A stretch of DNA of 19,318 bases. It comes from an uncultured Bacteroides sp. GTDB lineage: Bacteria > Bacteroidota > Bacteroidia > Bacteroidales > Bacteroidaceae. Below the pieces are notes generated by a model. The model was not told where the DNA came from and did no database searches. It saw only the letters and a list, made by a program, of their open reading frames with translations. This document shows positions 1-5,833 of this stretch, piece after piece. Position numbers and translations under genes: made by a program. How positions within the stretch are numbered: the stretch's first letter is position 1; each line of letters opens with the position of its first letter. The stretch covers positions 1-19,318 of the forward strand of contig USPQ01000049.1 of the NCBI GenBank assembly GCA_900556625.1. The letters run 5' to 3'.

Positions 1-35
1 GTTTATAATAAACTATCCAAAAGTTTATTATAAAC
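1..35. repeat. Tandem AT-rich palindromes forming one long inverted repeat
   Basis: Positions 1-14 (GTTTATAATAAACT) are the exact reverse complement of 22-35, separated by 7 nt. Each arm is also a near-perfect palindrome by itself: 1-13 is GTTTAT-A-ATAAAC and 23-35 is GTTTAT-T-ATAAAC. This puts two palindrome centres 22 bp apart, about two helical turns. The 10-mer AAGTTTATTA at 21-30 recurs at 43-52, again 22 bp away. This arrangement fits a double operator for a dimeric regulator of a gene to the left of the window, or an AT-rich hairpin. There is no GC-rich stem or clear T-run typical of a strong terminator. The left boundary is cut by the window edge. Confidence 0.55.
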
Positions 36-264
36 AGAAATCAAGTTTATTAATAGCGGAATAGCTGGTTGTAAAAATAGAGAAAACTGCATTATAGAAT
101 AGAAGAGCATCGAAAAGCGTATCCGTTTACGAAGTAATATAAGATAACATTTTTCATTTCTTCCAAATATGCAGATACAATCTTCAGGATTAACACCCTC
201 AAACTCCACAAAAGGAATATCCCCCTATTTTTTCGATTATCCGGTACTACTAAAGAGAATACAT
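36..264. other. AT-rich intergenic stretch downstream of the ComF-family gene
   Basis: No convincing gene or RNA is seen here. A 68-codon minus-strand frame with a GTG start (209 to 3) exists, but it has no recognisable domain and no clear ribosome-binding signal. I see no clear terminator hairpin directly after the ComF stop at 265. Confidence 0.5.
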
Positions 265-978
265 TTAATCTGCTACCGCTAATGTCAGCACACTTATCCG
301 TATACCCTCTACTTCCATGATCCGGGAAGCACATGCTACGGTAGTCGCTCCCGTTGTCAACACATCATCCACTATTAACACGTGTTTTCCAATCAAGGAT
401 TCAGCATGATGCAATTCGAAGATTCCCTCTACATTCTCCCAACGTTCAAAAATAGATTTACGCGTTTGCGTTTCCGTATATTTCCGACGTACAACAGCTT
501 CCGTATCGACGGGGATTCCAGTCACGGCAGCAATTCCCCGCGCTATCCATTCACTCTGATTATAGCCACGGATGCGTTGTTTCGTCTCATGCAGCGGAAT
601 CGGAATTATCACATCGATTCCCTGAAAGAAACCGGACTCTATCAATTCCGCAGCCATGTATCGTCCCATGATGGCTCCTATCTCTTTCTGCCCCCCATAT
701 TTAAGCAAATGTAGTATCCGTCGAAAATCACTCCCTTTCCGATAGTAGAAAAAAGACGTAGCCCGTTCCAAAGGAAACTTTCCCCAGAATAGTAACTCAA
801 CCGGATTATCTCTTCGAAGATGATAATCGGTACGTGGTAAATCCATATTACACACAGCACAAATACATTCTTCCCCTTTTGCCAATGCCCTGCCGCAGAC
901 AACGCAACAACGAGGGAATAAGAGGGAAAGAAATGCCCCAAACCATTCTTTAACAAGAAATGTGTGTTTCATAATCAT
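265..978 (-). CDS. ComF-family phosphoribosyltransferase-like protein
   Basis: 237 residues, full length for the ComF family. The N-terminus carries a double-zinc-ribbon-like set of cysteine pairs (C25xxC28 and C40xxC43). The C-terminal phosphoribosyltransferase domain contains the family block RGYNQSEWIARGI (about 138-149), a TETQT segment (about 168-172) and the PRPP-binding loop VLIVDDVLTTGAT (about 200-212) with the paired aspartates D204 and D205. ComF proteins were named for DNA uptake during competence in Bacillus; in Bacteroides the role is not established, and this protein may be a general PRPP-binding or nucleotide-salvage factor. It follows the inositol-monophosphatase-family gene by 24 nt on the same strand, so the two are probably co-transcribed. 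Two start codons are possible (M1 and M3). Its nearness to a ribose locus is probably coincidental, although PRPP is made from ribose 5-phosphate. Confidence 0.9.
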   Translation of the reverse strand: MIMKHTFLVKEWFGAFLSLLFPRCCVVCGRALAKGEECICAVCNMDLPRTDYHLRRDNPVELLFWGKFPLERATSFFYYRKGSDFRRILHLLKYGGQKEIGAIMGRYMAAELIESGFFQGIDVIIPIPLHETKQRIRGYNQSEWIARGIAAVTGIPVDTEAVVRRKYTETQTRKSIFERWENVEGIFELHHAESLIGKHVLIVDDVLTTGATTVACASRIMEVEGIRISVLTLAVAD

Positions 979-1002
979 AGAGAATCGAAGGCTACAATAT
1001 CG

Positions 1003-1806
1003 TTACATATCCAATGGAGGGACTTCCGCAATAAGCTGTTGATATACAGAATGCAAATATCCGTTAGTCGCTATAATATGATGGCCGTCCATGAAGTGTC
1101 CGTTACCGCAAAAATCGGTAACCCGCCCACCGGCTTCCTGCACAATCAAAGCCGCTGCCGAATAATCCCATTTTCCGAGAAAAGCTTCCGCCCACGCATC
1201 AAAACGCCCCATAGCAACATAACAAATCGCGGCAGCGGCAGAGCCATTCATACGAATGCCGCCCACTACTCCGTAAAGTTTATCTATCAAGTGGAGAGCT
1301 GTCTGTTTGTATTGTTGGGCATTATATGGCAACTCAGCAAAGACAAATGCATCTTTTATATCCCGAACACCTGAAACGTGTATTTCTTCCCCGTTCATAA
1401 AGGCCCTTCCCCCTCTCCATGCACAGAAACATTCGTCCCGGCAAACTTCATATACAACACCCAAGAGCAGTTCGGTGCGACTACGCAAAGCAATACATAC
1501 ACAGTAAGGAGCCTCATCGTGAATATAATTCGTTGTTCCGTCCAGCGGATCAATAACCCAGCAATAAGGTTCATCCTGATAAGTAGCAGAGCCTTCCTCC
1601 GTTATAAAGCCAGCTTCGGGTAACAAAGCGGAAAGAGCCTTAACTATCCGTACCTCTGATTCTTTATCTACATAAGACACATAATCGTGTGCATGTTTCT
1701 CCACCACACTCTCACGACGGAAATTCTTCCGCTCTTCTTTCAAAAAATGCCCGGCTTCGGTTGCGATACGGCATACATCGCCTGTGAGCTGTTTTAAATC
1801 CAACAT
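1003..1806 (-). CDS. Inositol monophosphatase family protein (IMPase/SuhB/CysQ-like)
   Basis: 267 residues, the usual size for this Mg-dependent phosphatase family. The metal-binding signatures are all visible: E70-E71 in the ITEEG segment, WVIDPLDGTTN (about 83-93) with D86 and D89, and the C-terminal WD motif in GKWDYSAAAL (W213, D214) followed by QEAGG. The family hydrolyses small phosphate monoesters such as inositol 1-phosphate or 3'-phosphoadenosine 5'-phosphate; the sequence alone does not settle the substrate here. The protein should be cytoplasmic, since no signal peptide is seen. It is the first gene of a probable two-gene unit with the ComF-family gene and diverges from the rusR-like gene across a 345-bp intergenic region. 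Confidence 0.93.
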   Translation of the reverse strand: MLDLKQLTGDVCRIATEAGHFLKEERKNFRRESVVEKHAHDYVSYVDKESEVRIVKALSALLPEAGFITEEGSATYQDEPYCWVIDPLDGTTNYIHDEAPYCVCIALRSRTELLLGVVYEVCRDECFCAWRGGRAFMNGEEIHVSGVRDIKDAFVFAELPYNAQQYKQTALHLIDKLYGVVGGIRMNGSAAAAICYVAMGRFDAWAEAFLGKWDYSAAALIVQEAGGRVTDFCGNGHFMDGHHIIATNGYLHSVYQQLIAEVPPLDM

Positions 1807-1926
1807 TTCTTCTTTAATATTAAATAAATGTGCTTCGAAGGTATAGTTTTTCCCGTAAAAACATGGAAAGAAAATAATATTTTCTCATTAAATGTACAAA
1901 ATAACACCTTTACCTAAAAATATTAA

Positions 1927-1934
1927 TAACTTTG
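1927..1934 (+). promoter_or_regulatory. Candidate -7 promoter element for the rusR transcript
   Basis: TAACTTTG is an exact match to the Bacteroides sigma-ABfr -7 consensus TAnnTTTG. No clear TTTG -33 element is seen at the expected distance upstream, so the call rests on the -7 match and on its position before the structured leader. It implies a transcription start near 1940. Confidence 0.35.
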
Positions 1935-1948
1935 AATGTATAATTTTA

Positions 1949-1999
1949 TTCGAAGAACTGAAGTTTATCATTCGAAGGACTAGAGTTCTTCGAATGATA
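1949..1999 (+). promoter_or_regulatory. Overlapping, mutually exclusive inverted repeats (possible RNA switch or operator)
   Basis: Segment 1949-1959 (TTCGAAGAACT) is the exact reverse complement of 1984-1994. Segment 1966-1977 (TATCATTCGAAG) is the exact reverse complement of 1988-1999. Both pairings need the same right arm, so in RNA they exclude each other. The second hairpin can extend inward through G-U, A-U and C-G pairs to a TAGA tetraloop, giving about 15 bp. At DNA level, TTCGAAGAACT (1949) and TTCGAAGGACT (1971) also form direct repeats 22 bp apart, which would suit a protein operator instead. The geometry is read directly from the sequence; a switching role is inference. Confidence 0.5.
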
Positions 2000-2040
2000 G
2001 AGTATAGTTAATGTTGCAAAGAACTCATTAATATTTAGAG

Positions 2041-2076
2041 ACAAATCCGGTCTGAGTCCGCTTAAACCGGATTTGT
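2041..2076 (+). terminator. Hairpin resembling an intrinsic terminator or attenuator upstream of rusR
   Basis: ACAAATCCGGT (2041-2051) pairs perfectly with ACCGGATTTGT (2066-2076) around a 14-nt loop. The sequence after it is T-rich (TTAATTTCTTG) but not a pure T-run. It lies between divergent genes, so it cannot end either neighbouring gene. It would end only a transcript starting upstream in the same intergenic region: a short leader RNA, an attenuated rusR message or a small RNA. Confidence 0.45.
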
Positions 2077-2151
2077 TAATTTCTTGAATAACTTGCTTTT
2101 TTCACAGAAATTCCCGAATATTGCAATCTAATACTAATTGAAAGGACTTTC

Positions 2152-3693
2152 ATGAAAAGAGTCGATTCCGTTATCTCCCTAATATACTCTTTATCAAAAT
2201 CAGAAAAGAAACACTTCTCCTTGCAGGTCGTTAAAGACAAGGAGGAGAAGGACTATCTTGTGATTTACGACATTATCACGAAGAGTAAACAACCCAACGG
2301 AAATACAGTGAAAGAAGAATTTTATAAGCGCAGGCCGAGAGGCTCCTTCGAAGTATCCATTCAATATTTATATGAGAAACTGGTAGACACGCTGCTCACA
2401 TTAAGGAAGAAGAAAGACATCTATTATGATCTGCTGAATGATCTATGCAAAGCCCGTATGTTGTATGAGCGCTCTCTGTTCGAAGAATGTTTCGAGATTC
2501 TATCCAACACGATTGAGCAAGCTCAATTCTACGAAAACAATGAGATACTGACAATTGCCCAAAAACAGGAACTGGAATATCTGCTACGGCTGAATTTCCC
2601 CAACATGACAGAACAGGAGCTTTTTCATAAACATTTTATCCAGAATGAATCTTTAAAGAAAATCCGAAAAATAACGGAGCAATCTTCTCTGCACAATTTA
2701 CTAAAATACCGCCTCTCTCATATCGGCTCCATACGAACTGCGAAGCAAAAACAAGATATGAACGACCTTATGGTCAACGAGCTATATATAGCCGCTTCTT
2801 CAGACGCGGAAGGAAACTTTGAATTAACACGAAACCATAAACTCTTTCAAGCAAACTATCTAATGGGGGCGGGAGATTACCGAGCTGCCCTAAATTCATA
2901 CAAAGAGCTTAACTCATTATTTGAACAGAATCAGCAATTCTGGTCGAATCCCCCCATTTACTATTTATCTGTACTTGAAGGAGTACTCGGTAGTCTGCGG
3001 TCGGTTGGAAATTATAATGAGATACCCTATTTCCTGGAGAAATTAAGAAAGTTAATCGCAGAGGATTCTTCATTGGAATTTAAGGTAAATGCAACTTGCC
3101 TGCTTTTCCAATATGAGCTATTTCCTTACCTCGACAAAGGGAACTTTGCTGAATGTACAGAACTCATGAGCCGTTATCAGGAAACACTTTATGATAAAGA
3201 AGCATGGTTAAGTCCGATTCGTAAAAGCGAGCTATTACTTTACACAACCCTCATACACATCGGGAACCAAAATTACAAGGCCGCAAAAAAATATATCAGT
3301 AATGCCATTATAGATCATAATATCAAATACCTGCCATTAATGAGAACCATTCGTCTGGTTCGTCTTATAGCTTACTATGAGACACAAGAATTTGAATTGA
3401 TACGACACGAATCCCGTTCTATTACCCGCAGCCTGTCTTCTCCCAAAGAGCAGACTTTCAAAACAGAGCATACGGTTTTATGGTTCTTAAATAAAAGTAA
3501 TCTGCCTATTCTAAGAAAAGACCGGGAAGATTTCTGGGAAAAGTTATATCCCGAAATTCATGAATTATACAATGATAAATACGAAAATCAGCTATTACGC
3601 ATTTTCGATTTTACCGCATGGATAGAATCAAAAATACGAAAAGAAAAACTGTCTGATGTTCTTAAACGGCACACAAATGCTAAAGAAATCTAA
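2152..3693 (+). CDS. rusR: RusR-like putative regulator, helical TPR-like protein
   Basis: 513 residues, no signal peptide or membrane segment, predicted cytoplasmic. The opening (SLIYSLSKSEKKHFSL) resembles a family of large helical Bacteroidetes proteins that begin with a similar 'LSKSEKRYF' stretch. The rest is rich in amphipathic helices, with TPR-like patches such as NYLMGAGDYRAALNSYKELNSLF and IGNQNYKAAKKYISNAI. No helix-turn-helix or other standard DNA-binding domain is recognisable. The name rests on gene order: in the described B. thetaiotaomicron ribose locus, a regulator gene of this kind stands directly before two ribokinase genes, as here. It is separated from rusK1 by 226 bp that include palindromes, so it is probably transcribed from its own promoter. 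How it senses or binds anything is not visible. Confidence 0.7.
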   Translation: MKRVDSVISLIYSLSKSEKKHFSLQVVKDKEEKDYLVIYDIITKSKQPNGNTVKEEFYKRRPRGSFEVSIQYLYEKLVDTLLTLRKKKDIYYDLLNDLCKARMLYERSLFEECFEILSNTIEQAQFYENNEILTIAQKQELEYLLRLNFPNMTEQELFHKHFIQNESLKKIRKITEQSSLHNLLKYRLSHIGSIRTAKQKQDMNDLMVNELYIAASSDAEGNFELTRNHKLFQANYLMGAGDYRAALNSYKELNSLFEQNQQFWSNPPIYYLSVLEGVLGSLRSVGNYNEIPYFLEKLRKLIAEDSSLEFKVNATCLLFQYELFPYLDKGNFAECTELMSRYQETLYDKEAWLSPIRKSELLLYTTLIHIGNQNYKAAKKYISNAIIDHNIKYLPLMRTIRLVRLIAYYETQEFELIRHESRSITRSLSSPKEQTFKTEHTVLWFLNKSNLPILRKDREDFWEKLYPEIHELYNDKYENQLLRIFDFTAWIESKIRKEKLSDVLKRHTNAKEI

Positions 3694-3762
3694 AAAGAAA
3701 AAGCAGATCATCTAAACTCACAACACTAAAACGCTCTCCTTATTTTCACTTTATCCGTTTGT

Positions 3763-3774
3763 AATTATATAATT
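3763..3774. promoter_or_regulatory. Perfect 12-bp palindrome, upstream copy of the operator-like motif
   Basis: AATTATATAATT is self-complementary. Its first ten bases AATTATATAA recur at 3841-3850 inside the second palindrome, 78 bp downstream. Similar AT-rich palindromes can arise by chance in such DNA, so only the repetition makes it notable. Confidence 0.35.
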
Positions 3775-3828
3775 CCACACAACAATACAATCCATAAATT
3801 ATTTTTAAACAGGATATTTCATCCTAAA

Positions 3829-3849
3829 TATATAATTTGAAATTATATA
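3829..3849. promoter_or_regulatory. 21-bp near-perfect palindrome, candidate operator for the rus operon
   Basis: Two 10-bp arms, TATATAATTT (3829-3838) and AAATTATATA (3840-3849), are exact reverse complements around a single central G. It sits about 70 bp upstream of the rusK1 start and shares AATTATATAA with the palindrome at 3763-3774. It could bind RusR or another dimeric regulator, or be a cruciform-prone AT element. Confidence 0.4.
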
Positions 3850-3919
3850 AATGGAATATTAATGTAAAAAACGACGCGTTATTATTCCTTTTATTTGCAT
3901 CATCTTAATTATTAATATT

Positions 3920-4843
3920 ATGGAAACTATATCTAGCAATCGACCCAAAATCGTAGTTATCGGAAGCTGTAATACCGATATGGTTGTGAAAGCCAACAGA
4001 CTACCTGTCCCCGGAGAAACCATTCTAGGTGGAACTTTCTATATGAACCCCGGAGGAAAAGGAGCCAATCAGGCAATCGCAGCGGCCCGGTTGGGAGCGG
4101 AAGTCACCTTTATCTCCAAAATTGGTTACGATCTATTCGGGCTGCAAGCTTTGGAAATATACAGATCTGAGAAAATCAATACTGAATTTATATTCACCGA
4201 TCAGAAAAGCCCGTCAGGAGTAGCTCTTATTTCTGTCGATTCGTTTGGTGAAAACAGTATTATTGTAGCACCGGGTGCCAGCCGTTCGCTTTCAACAGAA
4301 GATATCAATAAAGCGGAAGAAAAAATCAAGGAAGCCGATATTATACTCATGCAGCTTGAAGTTCCGATAGATACAGTAGAGTACGCGGCTACTATTGCCA
4401 ACCGATACGGTAAGAAAGTAATACTCAATCCAGCGCCTGCCTCTACGTTGAGCAACTCCTTTTTAAATAATGTACATACTATATTGCCTAATCGTATAGA
4501 AGCAGAAATGCTATCAGGAATAAAAGTAATGGATGTTGAGAGTGCGCACCGGGCAGCTAAAGCTATCGGAGAGAAAGGTATAGAAAATGTTGTCATTACT
4601 TTGGGAAAAGACGGAGCCTACGTGAAAGAAAAGGACGAATATACCATGATTCCTGCAAAAGAAGTAGAGACGATCGACACAACCGGAGCAGGAGATGTCT
4701 TCTGCGGAGCATTCAGTGTGTATCTATCCCAAGGACATTCGTTGGCCGAATCCGTAAAATTCGCAAATGCAGCGGCCGCCATTGCTGTCACACGCATCGG
4801 TGCCCAGAGTGCTATTCCATACAAAAGGGAAGTCAACTTATAG
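3920..4843 (+). CDS. rusK1: Ribokinase (PfkB family), first copy
   Basis: 307 residues, normal for ribokinase, which phosphorylates D-ribose to ribose 5-phosphate with ATP in the cytoplasm. The PfkB sugar-binding block includes D20 (GSCNTDM) and NPGGKGANQ (about 43-51). Also visible are NPAPAS, the LPNRIEAEML block and the nucleotide-site sequence VVITLGKDGAYV. The anion-hole and catalytic motif DTTGAGD spans 253-259 and ends in the presumed catalytic base D259. The ending AAAIAVTRIGAQSAIP is ribokinase-like rather than fructokinase-like. It is the first gene of the operon, 42 nt before a second ribokinase gene of clearly related sequence, which suggests tandem duplication. Its start codon follows an AT-rich leader with no usable upstream in-frame start. 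Confidence 0.92.
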   Translation: METISSNRPKIVVIGSCNTDMVVKANRLPVPGETILGGTFYMNPGGKGANQAIAAARLGAEVTFISKIGYDLFGLQALEIYRSEKINTEFIFTDQKSPSGVALISVDSFGENSIIVAPGASRSLSTEDINKAEEKIKEADIILMQLEVPIDTVEYAATIANRYGKKVILNPAPASTLSNSFLNNVHTILPNRIEAEMLSGIKVMDVESAHRAAKAIGEKGIENVVITLGKDGAYVKEKDEYTMIPAKEVETIDTTGAGDVFCGAFSVYLSQGHSLAESVKFANAAAAIAVTRIGAQSAIPYKREVNL

Positions 4844-4885
4844 AATAAAGAAAAAGCCTAGGTCTATCACATAAATCTGATTCAA

Positions 4886-5821
4886 ATGAAAGTAGTAGTT
4901 ATTGGAAGTTCAAACATCGACATGGTTGCACAAGTCAGCCATCTCCCGGCACCCGGCGAAACAGTCGGAGATGCAAATTTCATGCAGTCCCTCGGAGGCA
5001 AAGGAGCCAACCAGGCTGTGGCGGCAGCCAGGCTTGGCGGCTTTGTGACGTTTGTCACCTCTTTGGGGAATGATATGTATGCGGATATTTTAAAAAATCA
5101 CTTTAAGAAAGAAGGTATCACCACCGATTACATTATTGATGATGTCAATCATCCCACAGGAACCGCACTTATTTTTGTGGCTGACAGTGGTGAGAACTGC
5201 ATTGCAGTAGCCCCCGGAGCTAACTATTCTTTATTACCCGGTTCAATCACCCATTTCTCAAAAGTAATTGACGAAGCCGACATCATCGTCATGCAGGCTG
5301 AGATTCCTTACGAAACAATAAAAAAAATAGCTCTATCAGCAAAGAAAAAAGGTAAAAAGGTATTGTTCAATCCCGCACCCGCCTGTCTGATCGATGAGGA
5401 GCTGATGAAAGCCATTGATATACTAGTCGTCAATGAGCTGGAAGCTTCATTCATCTCAGGGATAGATTATACAGATAATAATCTTGAGGAAATAGCCGAA
5501 ACATTGCTGAAAGCGGGTACAAGCAATGTGGTAATCACACTGGGAAGCCAAGGTGCATACATGAAAAATGCTAAAGAAACCATCCAACTTCCCGGTTGTA
5601 AAGTAAATGCGATCGACACAATCGCCGCAGGTGACACTTTTTGCGGCGCATTGGCGGTCGTTTGTGCAAAAAAAGAAATAGACCGGGAAGCACTCAACTT
5701 TGCCAACACTGCGGCAGCCATTGCAGTCACACGCTCGGGTGCACAACCGTCTATTCCCACTCTCGATGAAGTGAAGCACTTCATGCTTGAAAAAGAATTA
5801 GCCTTATCGTTCAACTTTTAA
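4886..5821 (+). CDS. rusK2: Ribokinase (PfkB family), second copy
   Basis: 311 residues. The sugar-binding block has SSNIDM near the N-terminus and SLGGKGANQAVAAARLGG; NPAPAC and VVITLGSQGAYM follow. The catalytic motif reads DTIAAGD (244-250, presumed base D250) rather than the DTTGAGD of its neighbour. This is not a defect: as I recall, E. coli RbsK has the same DTIAAGDTF sequence, and the ending AAAIAVTRSGAQPSIP also resembles RbsK. The protein is cytoplasmic and would feed ribose into the pentose-phosphate pathway. Keeping two diverged ribokinases suggests different kinetics, different substrates (for example deoxyribose or a related pentose) or different regulation; the sequence does not decide which. 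The next gene starts 12 nt downstream. Confidence 0.92.
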   Translation: MKVVVIGSSNIDMVAQVSHLPAPGETVGDANFMQSLGGKGANQAVAAARLGGFVTFVTSLGNDMYADILKNHFKKEGITTDYIIDDVNHPTGTALIFVADSGENCIAVAPGANYSLLPGSITHFSKVIDEADIIVMQAEIPYETIKKIALSAKKKGKKVLFNPAPACLIDEELMKAIDILVVNELEASFISGIDYTDNNLEEIAETLLKAGTSNVVITLGSQGAYMKNAKETIQLPGCKVNAIDTIAAGDTFCGALAVVCAKKEIDREALNFANTAAAIAVTRSGAQPSIPTLDEVKHFMLEKELALSFNF

Positions 5822-5833
5822 ATTTAATGAACC

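Larger units (their letters stand above)
1807..2151. promoter_or_regulatory. Divergent intergenic region with structured leader
   Basis: This 345-bp region separates the IMPase-family gene (minus) from the rusR-like gene (plus). On the minus strand, TACCTTCG (1843-1836) matches the Bacteroides -7 element TAnnTTTG at 7 of 8 positions and could serve the IMPase gene. On the plus strand, TAACTTTG (1927-1934) matches it fully. The motif TTCGAA occurs four times (1834, 1949, 1971 and 1989). Overlapping inverted repeats at 1949-1999 and a separate hairpin at 2041-2076 lie between the plus-strand promoter candidate and the start codon at 2152. They would fall in a 5' leader of about 210 nt. Confidence 0.5.
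3694..3919 (+). promoter_or_regulatory. Promoter region of the rus operon
   Basis: 226 bp, strongly AT-rich, upstream of the ten-gene operon. It contains a 12-bp palindrome AATTATATAATT (3763-3774), a small inverted repeat AGGAT/ATCCT (3811-3825), a 21-bp palindrome (3829-3849), and AACG-ACG-CGTT (3870-3880), which stands out as GC-rich in this context. TTTATTTG (3890-3897) matches the -7 consensus TAnnTTTG at 7 of 8 positions and would place the transcription start about 16 nt before the rusK1 ATG. No good -33 TTTG is seen. No terminator for the preceding gene is evident. Confidence 0.45.

Noticed and set aside
3..209. 68-codon minus-strand open frame with GTG start downstream of the ComF-family gene
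   Set aside because: No recognisable domain, no clear ribosome-binding signal, AT-rich composition; more likely a chance frame.
382..714. 110-codon plus-strand frame
   Set aside because: Lies entirely antisense inside the ComF-family gene, which has full family motifs.
1949..1994. Inverted repeats as an invertible promoter flanked by recombinase sites
   Set aside because: The enclosed segment is only 24 bp and no recombinase gene is nearby; an operator or RNA structure fits better.
1994..2011. Tiny leader peptide ATG...TAA of five codons in the rusR leader
   Set aside because: Too short to distinguish from chance, and no ribosome-binding signal supports it.
4844..4885. Possible internal terminator or promoter between the two ribokinase genes
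   Set aside because: Only a 6-bp palindrome (CCTAGG) is present; no hairpin with T-run.
5615..5635. DTIAAGD in the second ribokinase as a damaged anion-hole motif
   Set aside because: E. coli ribokinase has the same sequence as far as I recall, so it is a normal variant.
5467..5814. 115-codon minus-strand frame inside rusK2
   Set aside because: Shadow of a conserved ribokinase coding region; no independent support.
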